A DNA stretch of 64,000 nt from Dehalococcoidia bacterium. GTDB taxonomy: Bacteria; Chloroflexota; Dehalococcoidia; Bin125. The notes under the pieces are model-generated. The model was not told the origin of the DNA, made no database searches, and saw only the letters and a list, made by a program, of their open reading frames with translations. The DNA lies in assembly GCA_022825265.1 (NCBI GenBank), contig JAJDXE010000011.1:124001-188000 (forward strand). The letters are read 5' to 3'. Shown here one piece after another: positions 34,601 to 43,544 of the stretch. The first letter of the stretch is position 1. Every line of letters begins with the position of its first letter. A program made the translations under genes and the position numbers.

Positions 34601-35392
34601 TCAGCCTGCATTGGCGGGGCGTCCGCCGAAGTTTCTGGTTCTCTGGGCGTAGGCGGCGAGGGCCTGGTCGACGTCGTTCTCGCAGAAGTCGGGCCAGTAG
34701 GTGTCGGAGAAGATGTACTCGGCATAGGCGGCCTGCCAGAGGAGGAAGTTGGAGACTCGCTGGTCGCCGCCGGTGCGGATGATGAGGTCGGGGTCGGGCA
34801 GTTCGCGGGTGTAGAGGTAGTCGGAGAGGGTGCGCTCGCTGACCTCGTCGGGGTCGAGGCCGTCGGCGACCATTCTGCGAACGGCGTCGACCAGCTCGGC
34901 TCGCGAGCCGTAGTTGAAGGCGACGCAGACGGTCATGCGGTCGTTGTGCTGGGTGAGCGTGATTGCTTCATCGATCTTGCGTCGGAGGCGGGCGTCGAGC
35001 GCGTCGAGGCGTCCGATGTAGCGGAGCTTGACGCCGGCCTCGTGGAGCGGCTGGACCTCGCGGTCGATGGTTGAGGAGAGGATGCGCATGAGTCCGCGGA
35101 CTTCGGGTCGGGGGCGCTTCCAGTTTTCGGTGGAGAAGGCGAAGAGGGTGAGGCAGCGAACGCCGCGCTCGGCGAAGGCTTCGATGGCGGCGCGGATGTT
35201 CTCGGTGCCGGCGCGGTGTCCGTCGGTGGGTCGCAGACCGCGTTGCGCGGCCCAGCGTCCGTTGCCGTCCATGATCACGGCGACGTGATGGGGAACCTCT
35301 TCGGAGTCGGCGGGGTGGACTCCGTTGGCCCTGACGAGCAGGGGATGCTGTTTAGCCGGCAGGGTGAGGGGAGAAGCGGATGTGATTGGCAC
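34601..35392 (-). CDS. uppS: Undecaprenyl diphosphate synthase (cis-prenyltransferase)
   Basis: 263 residues. The family opening VAVIMDGNGRWAAQRGL carries the catalytic Asp; further conserved blocks are LTLFAFSTENWKRP, the FNYGSRAELVDA region and the C-terminal PDLIIRTGGDQRVSNFLLWQAAYAE with EYIFSDTYWPDF. The enzyme condenses isopentenyl units onto farnesyl diphosphate to make the lipid carrier for cell-wall building. An N-terminal extension of about 30 residues precedes the core. Three bp upstream is frr. Confidence 0.95.
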   Translation of the reverse strand: MPITSASPLTLPAKQHPLLVRANGVHPADSEEVPHHVAVIMDGNGRWAAQRGLRPTDGHRAGTENIRAAIEAFAERGVRCLTLFAFSTENWKRPRPEVRGLMRILSSTIDREVQPLHEAGVKLRYIGRLDALDARLRRKIDEAITLTQHNDRMTVCVAFNYGSRAELVDAVRRMVADGLDPDEVSERTLSDYLYTRELPDPDLIIRTGGDQRVSNFLLWQAAYAEYIFSDTYWPDFCENDVDQALAAYAQRTRNFGGRPANAG

Positions 35393-35395
35393 GTA

Positions 35396-35968
35396 CTAGA
35401 CCTCGAGGAGCTCGCGCTCCTTCTGACTGCCCGCAGCATCAACTTTAGCGATGAACTGGGTGGTCAGCGTGTCGAGTTGGGTTTCTGCTCTGCGTTCTTC
35501 GTCCTGAGAGAGGTCGCCGTCGCGCTGCATGTGGCGGAGATCGTCGTGGATGTGGCGGCGGACGTTGCGGATGGCGACTCGGGCGGTCTCGGCCTTCTGG
35601 TGGACCAGTTTGACCAGATCTCGGCGTCGTTCCTCGGTCAGTTCGGGCAAGGCGAGACGGATGAGGATGCCGTCGGACTGTGGATTGATGCCGATGTCGG
35701 ATGTCTGGATGGCCTTGGTGATCGGGTCGAAGGCGTTCTTGTCCCAGGGCTGGATCGCGATCAGTCGGGCCTCGGGCGTGGAGATCGTGGCGAGCTGGTT
35801 GAGCGCCATGGTCGTGCCGTAGTAGTCGACGCGGAGCTGGTCGACGAGCGAGGTGTGGGCGCGGCCGGTGCGGACGGCCATGAGGTCGCGCTCGAGCGCG
35901 CTGACGGCTCCGGTCATGCGGGAATTGGCGTCGTCGAATGCAAGGTCGAGGAGCTCGTTTTCGGACAT
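35396..35968 (-). CDS. frr: Ribosome recycling factor
   Basis: 190 residues, the usual size. The helical family blocks MTGAVSALERDLMAVRTGRAHTSLVDQL (typical R-T-G-R-A), YYGTTMALNQLATISTPEARLIAIQPWDK, and RLALPELTEERRRDLVK are all recognisable. With EF-G it splits post-termination ribosomes. Located between pyrH and uppS in the conserved rpsB-tsf-pyrH-frr-uppS order. Confidence 0.96.
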   Translation of the reverse strand: MSENELLDLAFDDANSRMTGAVSALERDLMAVRTGRAHTSLVDQLRVDYYGTTMALNQLATISTPEARLIAIQPWDKNAFDPITKAIQTSDIGINPQSDGILIRLALPELTEERRRDLVKLVHQKAETARVAIRNVRRHIHDDLRHMQRDGDLSQDEERRAETQLDTLTTQFIAKVDAAGSQKERELLEV

Positions 35969-36012
35969 GTCGCGCTCCGGTGAGTCATCGGCCGGGGGAC
36001 GGTCAGCGGGTC

Positions 36013-36771
36013 TCAGTCGGCGAGAACCGTGGCTCCATGATCAACGCGAGTGCCGGCCTGCTCCAGATTGGGACCGTCGATCACTGTGCTCACGATAGCG
36101 TCAGGCGCCTCGATGTTGAACACGACGATCGGGAGCGAGTGCTCCTCGCAGAGGGCCAGGGCGGAGGCGTCCATGAGGACGCCCAGATTCTGTTGCAAGG
36201 CTTCTCGGTAGTTGAGTCGGGCGTAGCGTTTGGCGTCGAGGTGAGTGGCCGGATCGGCGGTGTAGACGCCGTCGGTGCCGTGCTTGCCCATGAGGAGTTG
36301 GTCAGCGTCGAGCTCAATTCCTCGTAGGGCGGCGGCGGTGTCGGTGGTGACGTAGGGGTTGCCGGTTCCTCCGACGCAGAGGACGATGCGGCCCTTTTCG
36401 AGGTGTCGGAGGGCGCGTCGGCGGATGAAGATCTCGGAGACCTGGCGGACTTGCAGGGCGGACATGGTGCGGACCTCGCCGCCCGCGGCTTCGATGGCGT
36501 CCTGGAGGGCGAGTCCGTTGATGATGGTGGCGAGCATTCCGGCGTAGTGAGCGGTCGCCTCGGCCATGCCGAGCTGGCTGGCGAGTCGGCCGCGGAACAG
36601 GTTGCCGCCGCCGACCACGACGCCGATCTCGACGCCGCGATTGCGGCATTCGACGATCTGTCGGGCGATGTCGTTGAGCGACTCGGAGTCGATGCCTGAG
36701 TCTCGTTGTCCCTGGAGGGATTCTCCGGAGACTTTGAGGACGACTCGTGGCTGGGACGGATTGCTGCTCAC
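36013..36771 (-). CDS. pyrH: UMP kinase
   Basis: 252 residues of the amino-acid-kinase fold: VVLKVSGESLQG at the start (lysine and glycine contacts with ATP), GVVVGGGNLFRGR, and the phosphate region VTTDTAAALRGIELDADQLLMGKHGTDGVYTADP. It makes UDP from UMP, the entry to UTP and CTP. The order of motifs and length match bacterial PyrH. It lies between tsf and frr; the gap to tsf holds a dispersed hairpin. Confidence 0.95.
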   Translation of the reverse strand: MSSNPSQPRVVLKVSGESLQGQRDSGIDSESLNDIARQIVECRNRGVEIGVVVGGGNLFRGRLASQLGMAEATAHYAGMLATIINGLALQDAIEAAGGEVRTMSALQVRQVSEIFIRRRALRHLEKGRIVLCVGGTGNPYVTTDTAAALRGIELDADQLLMGKHGTDGVYTADPATHLDAKRYARLNYREALQQNLGVLMDASALALCEEHSLPIVVFNIEAPDAIVSTVIDGPNLEQAGTRVDHGATVLAD

Positions 36772-36786
36772 GTGTCGCTTCCGTTT

Positions 36787-36830
36787 GCCCCCTCTGCCTT
36801 CGGCATCTCCCCCTGCAAGGGGAGAGGGGA
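36787..36830. repeat. Dispersed C-rich/G-rich hairpin, copy 3
   Basis: CCCCCTCTGCCTTCGGCATC followed by TCCCCCTGCAAGGGGAG, between tsf and pyrH. CTCCCC and GGGGAG form a tight stem. It may act as an attenuator or terminator between the two genes. Confidence 0.6.
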
Positions 36831-36838
36831 CCCGCTGG

Positions 36839-37333
36839 TTACTCGCCCATTTCGTAGCGGGTGAAGCGGGCGACTTCGATTCGTTCTCCGATGGAGGCGA
36901 TGACGTCGTTGATTCGGTCGGCGATGGTCTGGGAGCCGTCGCGGATGAACTCCTGGTCGAGCAGGGCGACGGCGTCGTCGTCGGCGTCGTCGGGGATGTC
37001 GTCGGCGCTGACGGCGGCGGGATTCATCGATGCGATCTGCATGGCGATGTCGTGGGCGAGTTCTTTGAAGGGGTCGGTCTTGGCGACGAAGTCGGTCTCG
37101 CAGCGGAGGTCGACGAGCACGCCGATACGTCCGCCGTGGATGTAGCTGTGGATCAGGCCCTGGCCGGTGGCACGGTCGGAGCGCTTGGTGGCGGTGGCGA
37201 TGCCCTTTTCGCGCAGGACGAGCCGGGCACGTTCGATGTCACCGTCGGCTTCGGTCAAGGCCTGGCGGCAATCCATGACGCCTGCTCCGGTCTCGGCGCG
37301 CAGGGCCTTGATCTGGTCAATCGTTACGGGCAC
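36839..37333 (-). CDS. tsf: Elongation factor Ts, short form
   Basis: 164 residues. The N-terminal UBA-like domain and the LRAETGAGVMDCRQAL motif plus the catalytic TDFVAKT block (here RCETDFVAKTDPF) that displaces Mg/GDP from EF-Tu are intact. Compared with about 280 residues in Escherichia coli, most of the C-terminal core is missing; only GERIEVARFTRYEMG remains. Short EF-Ts proteins are known in Chloroflexota and Thermus, so this is a lineage trait rather than a truncation. Located 61 bp downstream of rpsB. Confidence 0.94.
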   Translation of the reverse strand: MPVTIDQIKALRAETGAGVMDCRQALTEADGDIERARLVLREKGIATATKRSDRATGQGLIHSYIHGGRIGVLVDLRCETDFVAKTDPFKELAHDIAMQIASMNPAAVSADDIPDDADDDAVALLDQEFIRDGSQTIADRINDVIASIGERIEVARFTRYEMGE

Positions 37334-37394
37334 GTTGGTGGCTCCTCTGGTGGTTGGCTGGGTGTGGTGCTGGCTGGCCAGTGTGTCGCAGGAT

Positions 37395-38150
37395 TCAGTT
37401 CGCGGCGACGGGCTCCGCGGTCGGCGCGGTTTCGTAGGCCTCTTCGCCTTCGATCGCGCTCTGTTGCAACATGCCGCCCTCTTGTGCGGCGTCGGCGATC
37501 TGCGCGGTCAACAGTCGGACCGCGCGGATGGCGTCGTCGTTGGAGGGGATCGGGAAGTCGACCAGGTTCGGGTCGGAGTTGGTGTCGCAGACGGCGATGA
37601 TGGGAATGTTCAGCCGTCGCGCCTCGGCGATGGCGATGTGTTCGCGGGGGACGTCGACGACGAAGAGGGCGCCGGGCAGCGAGGTCATGTCGCGCAGGCC
37701 GCGGAGGTAGCGGTGCAAGCGGGTGAGCTTGTCGCGCAGCTTGAGTGCTTCCTTTTTGGGGAGGAGGTCGAGCTGTCCGATCTCTTCGCGGCGCTCGAGT
37801 TCGATCATGTAGTCGACGCGCTGGCGGATCGTCTGGAAGTTGGTCAGGGTGCCGCCCAGCCATCGGGTGACGACGTAGGGCATGTTGGCGCGGTCGGCCT
37901 CGTTGCGGATGACGTCCTGGGCTTGCCGCTTGGTGCCGACGAAGAGCACCTGCTGGCCCGACGAGGAGAGTTCGTGGACGAACTCGGTGGCGTCGTTGAG
38001 CCGGGTGACGGTCTGGGCGAGGTCGAGGATGTGTACGCCGTTGCGGGCACCGTAGATGTAGGGCGCCATTTTGGGATTCCAGCGTCCGGTCTGGTGACCG
38101 AAGTGCACTCCGGCTTCCAGCAGGTCGCGCATTGAGATCGTTGTCGTCAT
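37395..38150 (-). CDS. rpsB: 30S ribosomal protein S2
   Basis: 251 residues from MTTTISMRDLL, chosen because GAGGAG is 5 bp upstream; an earlier Met is possible. Family blocks include LLEAGVHFGHQTGRWNPKM, VLFVGTKRQAQD, RWLGGTLTNFQTI and the C-terminal PIIAVCDTNSDPNLVDFPIPSNDDAIRA. First gene of the minus-strand rpsB-tsf-pyrH-frr block. The last 25 residues are acidic and variable. Confidence 0.96.
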   Translation of the reverse strand: MTTTISMRDLLEAGVHFGHQTGRWNPKMAPYIYGARNGVHILDLAQTVTRLNDATEFVHELSSSGQQVLFVGTKRQAQDVIRNEADRANMPYVVTRWLGGTLTNFQTIRQRVDYMIELERREEIGQLDLLPKKEALKLRDKLTRLHRYLRGLRDMTSLPGALFVVDVPREHIAIAEARRLNIPIIAVCDTNSDPNLVDFPIPSNDDAIRAVRLLTAQIADAAQEGGMLQQSAIEGEEAYETAPTAEPVAAN

Positions 38151-38307
38151 CCGGCTCCTCAGGAGAATCAGGCGTCCGCTCACGCCGAAGCCGCCCCATA
38201 TGGCGGGTCTGTGGATCGAGTATAGGCGTGTGAATTGGCTACGCGCACCGAGTGGGGTGTCGTGATAGCTTACGTGGTGTTGTCTGGTATCTGCGCGGAG
38301 GAAGTAC

Positions 38308-38619
38308 GTGCCCCGCTACGTCTACGAGTGTTTCGAGTGCGGCCACACGGTTGAGAAGCTGGAAGGATGGAGCGCACCCGCGCAGCAACCCTGCACGGAA
38401 TGCGAGCACACGCTCCAGCGAATCCCGAGCGCGCCTGCGATCGTGTTCAAGGGCTCCGGCTGGTACTCGACGGACAGCAAGAAGAGCAGCTGGAAGTCTC
38501 GCCGGGACGAAGATCGCGAGGGCGGCGGCGAAGGCGGAGACGGTCCTGAGTCGGACGGGGCTTCGTCGAATGGCGTGGACTCCGGCGAGCGCGAGGCCTC
38601 AGCGGCGACGGCCGACTAG
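38308..38619 (+). CDS. FmdB-family zinc ribbon protein
   Basis: 103 residues from GTG. The N-terminal 45 residues hold a CxxC...CxxC zinc ribbon (YECFECGHTVEKLE and PCTECEHTLQRIPSAPAIVFKGSGWY), the hallmark of the FmdB/CxxC_CXXC_SSSS family, once proposed as regulators of formamidase and amidase genes. The C-terminal half is acidic, Ser/Gly-rich and disordered. Divergent from rpsB. Confidence 0.85.
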   Translation: MPRYVYECFECGHTVEKLEGWSAPAQQPCTECEHTLQRIPSAPAIVFKGSGWYSTDSKKSSWKSRRDEDREGGGEGGDGPESDGASSNGVDSGEREASAATAD

Positions 38620-38656
38620 CCGGTCCGCGACTCTCTCAGCAACCAGGAATTGACCG

Positions 38657-39121
38657 ATGAGGCTCGTGCTACAGCGTGTGTCTCGCGCCTCGGTGGCTGT
38701 TGATGGCGCGGTCGTTGGCGCTATTGGTCAAGGACTGCTGATCCTTGTGGGCGTGGCGGATAGGGATTCTAAGGCTCAGGCGGAGGCGCTGGCTCGGAAG
38801 GTGGCGGGGCTGCGGATTTTTTCGGATGCCGAGGGTCGCTTCAATGAGAGTTTGCTCGATGTCGGTGGATCGGCGCTGGTCGTGAGTCAGTTCACCTTGC
38901 ATGCGGATGTGCGCAAGGGGCGTCGCCCGAGCTTTACCGGAGCGGCTCGTCCGGAGGTTGCGGAGCCATTGTGTGAGCACTTCGCTGAGGCTCTTCGGGG
39001 AGAGGGGCTATCGGTTGAGACGGGTGTGTTTGGGGCGATGATGGCGGTGGAGCTGGTGAATGACGGACCGTTCACGGTGGTGATTGATTCGGCGGATCTG
39101 GAGCGTCCGAGGCGAGGCTAG
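38657..39121 (+). CDS. dtd: D-aminoacyl-tRNA deacylase
   Basis: 154 residues starting [15 protein letters not shown], with the catalytic [17 protein letters not shown] region and the C-terminal [10 protein letters not shown] (the Gly-Pro that excludes L-amino acids). It removes D-amino acids wrongly loaded on tRNA. Full length. Its stop overlaps the nadC stop on the other strand by 4 bp. Confidence 0.95.
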   Translation: MRLVLQRVSRASVAVDGAVVGAIGQGLLILVGVADRDSKAQAEALARKVAGLRIFSDAEGRFNESLLDVGGSALVVSQFTLHADVRKGRRPSFTGAARPEVAEPLCEHFAEALRGEGLSVETGVFGAMMAVELVNDGPFTVVIDSADLERPRRG

Positions 39122-39993
39122 TCGGGTGGGAGGTCGAGGGCGATGTCCAGGGCGATATCGAGGGATGGGGCGGAGTGGGTGAGGGCTCCGAGGGAGATGT
39201 AGTCGACACCGGCTCGGGCGATATCAGGGATTTGCTCGATGGTGATTCCGCCACTGGCTTCGGTTTTGGCGTTGTAGACGCGGGCGACTTCGACGGCAGG
39301 GGGCAGGTCGTTGACAGCGAAGTTGTCGAGGAGCAGCGCGGTGGCTCCGGCGTCGAGGGCTTCTTTGGCTTCTTTGAGGTTGGTCACTTCGACCTCGACA
39401 CCAGTGGCAGGTCCGACGCTGGTGACGGCTGCATTGACGGCGTCGGCGAGGGTTCCTCCGGCCTGGTGAACGGCCGCGATGTGGTTGTCTTTGATCAGTA
39501 CGCCGGCGGCGAGGGAGTCGCGGTGGTTGAGGCCGCCGCCGCAGCGAACGGCGTAACGCTCGGCGGGTCGGAGCCCGGGCGTGGTCTTGCGGGTGTCGAG
39601 GATTTTGGTTCGCGAGCCGGCTGCGGCGACGGCTTTGGCGGTGAGGGTTGCGGTGCCGCTGAGACGTTGCAGCCAGTTGAGGGCGGTGCGTTCTGCTCGG
39701 AGCAGGGGATCGAGTTGTCCACCGACGATGGCGATTTGCTGGCCGGCAGAGACCTGGTCGCCGTCGCTGACTTCGGGGAGGAAGCGGACATCGGGATCGA
39801 GGGCTGCGAAGGCGGCGAGGGCGAAGTCGAGGCCACAGACGACGCCGTCGGCGCGGGCGGTGAGATGGGCGTTGCCCTGTCGCCAGTCGATCCACTTGCT
39901 CAGTGAACCGGTGGTGACGTCGAGATCAACGCGGTCTTCGGCGAGGGTGGCGTCGACGAGCCGCTGGACGATGGCGAGGTCGAGGGCGGTCAT
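39118..39993 (-). CDS. nadC: Nicotinate-nucleotide pyrophosphorylase (carboxylating)
   Basis: 291 residues. Motifs: [12 protein letters not shown] at the start, [16 protein letters not shown], the substrate block [38 protein letters not shown] (Arg and Lys contacts with quinolinate and PRPP) and the C-terminal [14 protein letters not shown]. It turns quinolinate and PRPP into nicotinate mononucleotide. Its start overlaps the nadB stop by 4 bp: nadA-nadB-nadC form one operon. Confidence 0.95.
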   Translation of the reverse strand: MTALDLAIVQRLVDATLAEDRVDLDVTTGSLSKWIDWRQGNAHLTARADGVVCGLDFALAAFAALDPDVRFLPEVSDGDQVSAGQQIAIVGGQLDPLLRAERTALNWLQRLSGTATLTAKAVAAAGSRTKILDTRKTTPGLRPAERYAVRCGGGLNHRDSLAAGVLIKDNHIAAVHQAGGTLADAVNAAVTSVGPATGVEVEVTNLKEAKEALDAGATALLLDNFAVNDLPPAVEVARVYNAKTEASGGITIEQIPDIARAGVDYISLGALTHSAPSLDIALDIALDLPPD

Positions 39994-41486
39994 TCGCGGG
40001 CCAGTTGCCAGAGGCTGTGTCGTTGCCAGTCAGGATTGGTATCGGGGTGGTCGAGGCGGAGATGGGATCCGCGCGTTTCGGTGCGCTGCAGGGCGGCCTC
40101 AGCGATCAGGCGAGCGGTGAGCGTAGCGAGCGGGAGTGACGCGTCGGAGGAACCTTCGTGTAGGTCCGACCACTCGTCGAAGCGTGCGATGGCTCTCTGC
40201 AACTGGTCTTCGGTGCGAGTGATCCCGACGAAGTCGTTCATGGTCTGGCGGAGGGAGTGCCAGGAGGAGGCGCAGCCCTGGGGATGGATCCTCAGAGTCT
40301 TGATGTCGTCCACGGGCATTTCGGCTGGGCCGGGGCCGCCACGAACTGCTTCGACGGCTCTGGCGGAGAAGACGGCGGCCTCGAGCAGTGAGTTGGAGGC
40401 CACTCGGTTGGCTCCGTGGGCGCCGGTTGAGGCGCATTCGCCCGCGGCGTAGAGGCCGGGCACGGTCGTGCAGCCGTCGATGTCTGTGTAAACGCCGCCC
40501 ATGTGGTAGTGGGCGGCCGGGGCGACCGGGATCGGGCCGGCGGTGATGTCGTGGCCTTGCTTGAGGGCTCCCCGGTAGACGCCGGGGAAGCGGTGGCGGA
40601 CGTAGTCGGAGTCGAGATGCGAAATGTCGAGCGAGACGTGGTCGGCGCCGTCTCGGCGCATGGTCTCGGTGATTGCCTGGGCAACGACCGAGCGGGGGGC
40701 TAGCTCGGCGTCGGGATGCACGTTGGTCATGAATCGGTCGCCGCGAGCGTCAAGCAGCACCGCGCCGTCTCCGCGCAGTGCCTCGGAGATCAGGAATGCG
40801 CTGCCATCGTTGACGAGCGCCGTTGGATGAAACTGGACGAATTCGACGTCTCGGACGAGTGCGCCGGCGCGGAAGGCGAGGGCGATGCCGTCTCCAGTGG
40901 CATTTGGTGGATTGGTGGTGGTTCGGTAGAGGGCTCCCGCTCCGCCGGTGGCGAGGACTACAGCGTCGGCGAGGATGGCCTCTCGACGGTCGGTGACTGC
41001 TCCCACGCAGCGCCCGGCTTCGATGGCGAGGTCGGAGACTGCGACGCCGGTTTGGACGTCGACGTCGGCTTCTGCGAGCCGGCCGACGAGCGCGGATTGG
41101 ATGTGGACGCCGGTCTGGTCGCCGCCGGCGTGGAGCACTCGGGGTGTTGAGTGCGCGCCTTCAGTCGCGAGTGCGAGTTGGCCGTCCGGGGCTCGGTCGA
41201 AGTTGACTCCGAGCTGGAGCAAACGGTCGATTGCAGCTGCGCCGTCGGCTGTGAGAGCGTTGACGGCTTGCGGATCGCAGAGTCCTGCGCCGGCTCGGAT
41301 GGTGTCCTGGGCGTGGACTGATGGATGGTCGAGCGCGGTGATTGCGGCTGCGATGCCGCCCTGGGCTCGATTAGTGTTGGTTTCCTCGAGCGCGGATTTG
41401 TTCAACAAGGTGACGTCGGCGAACTCGGATGCCAGGAGCGCGGCGTTGATGCCGGCGAGTCCGCTGCCGATGACCAGGACGTGCAT
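39990..41486 (-). CDS. nadB: L-aspartate oxidase
   Basis: 498 residues from MHVLVIGSGLAGINAAL (FAD-binding GxGxxG). The succinate dehydrogenase-like flavoprotein pattern follows: NTNRAQGGIAAAI, HTTP-like HSTPRVLHAGGDQTG, the HPTAL active-site block FVQFHPTALV, and HYHMGGVYTDIDG with the catalytic Arg/His region. It oxidises aspartate to iminoaspartate, the substrate of NadA. The upstream frame is open but an earlier start would overlap nadA; SD near 41486 is weak. Confidence 0.93.
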   Translation of the reverse strand: MHVLVIGSGLAGINAALLASEFADVTLLNKSALEETNTNRAQGGIAAAITALDHPSVHAQDTIRAGAGLCDPQAVNALTADGAAAIDRLLQLGVNFDRAPDGQLALATEGAHSTPRVLHAGGDQTGVHIQSALVGRLAEADVDVQTGVAVSDLAIEAGRCVGAVTDRREAILADAVVLATGGAGALYRTTTNPPNATGDGIALAFRAGALVRDVEFVQFHPTALVNDGSAFLISEALRGDGAVLLDARGDRFMTNVHPDAELAPRSVVAQAITETMRRDGADHVSLDISHLDSDYVRHRFPGVYRGALKQGHDITAGPIPVAPAAHYHMGGVYTDIDGCTTVPGLYAAGECASTGAHGANRVASNSLLEAAVFSARAVEAVRGGPGPAEMPVDDIKTLRIHPQGCASSWHSLRQTMNDFVGITRTEDQLQRAIARFDEWSDLHEGSSDASLPLATLTARLIAEAALQRTETRGSHLRLDHPDTNPDWQRHSLWQLARE

Positions 41487-41505
41487 GGGGTCGCGTCCAG
41501 CGCGT

Positions 41506-42723
41506 CTAGGTGATTGCCAGCATGCGGTCGAGCGCGAGGCGGGCCCACTTGCGAGTGTCGTCGTCGACCGTGATCGGGTTGACCACGCGGCCTTCGACCA
41601 GTGACTCGGTGACCCAGGCGAGGTATGCAGGGTGGATGCGGTACATCGTGGCGCAAGGGCAGACGACCGGATCGAGGCAGAAGGCGGTCTTGCCCTCGTT
41701 CGCGACCTCTTCGTTGAGTCGGTGGACGAGGTTGATCTCGGTGCCCACGGCGTACACGCCGGGTGGACCGTTGCGCACGTAGTTGATGATGAACTCGGTC
41801 GAACCGTCGGCATCGGCTGCGTCGACCACCTGTTGCGTGCACTCGGGATGCACGACCACGCGGACCCCGGGATGCTCTTGGCGAGCGCGCTCGATCTGGT
41901 CGACTCGGAAACGGATGTGGACGGAGCAGTGTCCTTGCCAGAGCAGGATCTTGCTTTGCTCGATTCGCTCTTCGGTCAGGCCGCCATTGATCTTGCGTGG
42001 GCTCCAGACTGCGGTCTGGGTCTTGGGGTCGATGCCGAGACGCTTGCCGGTGTTGCGTCCGAGGTGTTGGTCGGGGAAAAAGAGCACCTGGTCGCCCTGT
42101 TCGAAGGCCCACTCGAGCACGGCGGTGGCGTTGGATGAGGTGCAAACGGCTCCGCCGTTCTTGCCGACGAAGGCTTTGAGCGAGGCAGCGGAGTTCATGT
42201 AGGTAATCGGGATGACGCGCTCAGTATCGACGACCTCGCCGAGGTCGTCCCAGGCGTCGTAGACGTCCTCGGGCTGCGCCATGTCCGCCATCGAACAACC
42301 CGCAGCGAGGTTGGGCAGCACGACCGCTTGCTGGGGCGTCGTCAGGATGTCGGCGCTCTCGGCCATGAAGTGGACGCCGCAGAAGACGATGTAGTCGGCC
42401 TCGGAGTTCTCAGCGGCCTGCTGGGCGAGCTTGAAGGAGTCGCCGCGGAAGTCGGCGAACTCGATGATGTCGTCGCGCTGATAGTGGTGTCCGAGGATCA
42501 GCAGCCGATCGCCGAGTTGGGCTCGGGCGGCGCGGATTCGCTCGCGCAGTTCATCGCCAGAGAGCTTGAGGTAGGTCTGCGGGATCTCGGGTTGCCAGTC
42601 GGGTAGATGCGGTTCCGACGCCAGTGGGATCGTGGCGATGTCGGTTTCGCAGGCTTCATCGGGCAGATTTGGCGGGAGAATGTCGGGGACGAAATCGGTT
42701 TCGACAACAACTGCTTCGGTCAT
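41506..42723 (-). CDS. nadA: Quinolinate synthase A
   Basis: 405 residues. The core LILGHHYQRDDIIEFADFRGDS and three iron-sulfur cysteines are visible: one in IVFCGVHFMAESA, one in VHPECTQQV and one in VCPCATMYRIHP. The 4Fe-4S enzyme condenses iminoaspartate with dihydroxyacetone phosphate to quinolinate. The N-terminal 45 residues before the core are longer than in many homologues. The palindrome TAGTGTC-AGTAG-GACACTA lies 24-42 bp upstream of the start and is the likely NrtR operator. No clear SD precedes the start. Confidence 0.94.
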   Translation of the reverse strand: MTEAVVVETDFVPDILPPNLPDEACETDIATIPLASEPHLPDWQPEIPQTYLKLSGDELRERIRAARAQLGDRLLILGHHYQRDDIIEFADFRGDSFKLAQQAAENSEADYIVFCGVHFMAESADILTTPQQAVVLPNLAAGCSMADMAQPEDVYDAWDDLGEVVDTERVIPITYMNSAASLKAFVGKNGGAVCTSSNATAVLEWAFEQGDQVLFFPDQHLGRNTGKRLGIDPKTQTAVWSPRKINGGLTEERIEQSKILLWQGHCSVHIRFRVDQIERARQEHPGVRVVVHPECTQQVVDAADADGSTEFIINYVRNGPPGVYAVGTEINLVHRLNEEVANEGKTAFCLDPVVCPCATMYRIHPAYLAWVTESLVEGRVVNPITVDDDTRKWARLALDRMLAIT

Positions 42724-42746
42724 AGGTGGCTCACAAACCGGTCACT

Positions 42747-42783
42747 TAGTGTCAGTAGGACACTATCAATCCTCAATAGTGTT
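42747..42783 (-). promoter_or_regulatory. Putative NrtR operator in the nadABC promoter
   Basis: A perfect 19-bp palindrome TAGTGTC-AGTAG-GACACTA at 42747-42765, plus a third half-site TAGTGTT at 42777-42783. The middle half-site and the third also pair as ACACTAT/ATAGTGT around a 9-bp spacer. The sites lie directly upstream of nadA, where its promoter should be, and the gene just beyond encodes a NUDIX-winged-helix regulator. Binding by that regulator is inferred, not shown. Confidence 0.7.
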
Positions 42784-42889
42784 GCAAATCAGGACGGGGC
42801 TTGTCAAGAGGTGGTTAAACGAATCGTGGATCAACGAGGTGTGACATAAGGAGGGAAACGCTGGGCCATGTCGCGACGGACGCCACCGG

Positions 42890-43540
42890 TCAAGAGCGGC
42901 TGGTGAAGTGATAGAGGCGGGCGGGTCGGTGGCGGCCTTCTTTGCGCTGCTCGGAGGTTGGGGCGATGAAGTCGGTGGCAAGCAGGCGGCGGCGGAAGTT
43001 TCGCTTGTCGAGCGGCCGGCCGAGGATTGCTTCGTAGACATCCTGGAGTTCTCGCATTGTGAACATCGTGGGGAGCAGTGAGTAGGCGGCGTCGGTGTAT
43101 TGCAGCTTGTTGATCAGGCGAGTGCGCGCGATGTCGAGGACTTCTTCGTTGTCGAAAGCGAGGGGCGGGACCTCGTTGAGATCCCACCACTGAGGACGCC
43201 AGGCGGTTCGCTGGGCCAGACGGACGCGGTTCGGGTCGACGAGGGCGAACCAGGCCACGCCGACGCTGCCGTCGGATGAGGCCGGGTCGAGGTCGCCGAA
43301 GGTGTAGAGCTGCTCGAGGAAGAGGTCGGTGACGCCGGTTTCCTCGGCCAGCTTGCGGACGGCGGCCTGTTCCAAGGTCTCGCCGTGTTGAAGGGCTCCG
43401 CCTGGGATCGCCCACTGACCCTCGGCAGGCGGGGCCGAGCGCTCGATCAGCAGGACCTGCAAAGCTCCGTCGACGACTGTGAAGATGACAACGAGGACGG
43501 CGACGGTTGGGCGTCGCGCTTCGCTTGTCTCGGTGGTCAT
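42890..43540 (-). CDS. nrtR: NrtR-type NUDIX/winged-helix regulator of NAD synthesis
   Basis: 216 residues: an N-terminal NUDIX domain (GGALQHGETLEQAAVRKLAEETG; the box G-x5-E-x7-REUxEEx is partly altered, with K in place of R before LAEE) to about 140, then a winged-helix DNA-binding part (MFTMRELQDVYEAILGRPLDKRNFRRRLL), the layout of NrtR. NrtR represses NAD biosynthesis genes and is released by ADP-ribose. It sits next to nadABC and a palindromic operator. An active ADP-ribose pyrophosphatase cannot be excluded. Its start lies 4 bp after the miaB stop. Confidence 0.85.
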   Translation of the reverse strand: MTTETSEARRPTVAVLVVIFTVVDGALQVLLIERSAPPAEGQWAIPGGALQHGETLEQAAVRKLAEETGVTDLFLEQLYTFGDLDPASSDGSVGVAWFALVDPNRVRLAQRTAWRPQWWDLNEVPPLAFDNEEVLDIARTRLINKLQYTDAAYSLLPTMFTMRELQDVYEAILGRPLDKRNFRRRLLATDFIAPTSEQRKEGRHRPARLYHFTSRS

Positions 43541-43544
43541 GGAT

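Noticed and set aside
33668..35074. 468-residue open frame antisense to cdsA and uppS
   Set aside because: Shadow of two clear genes; no family features.
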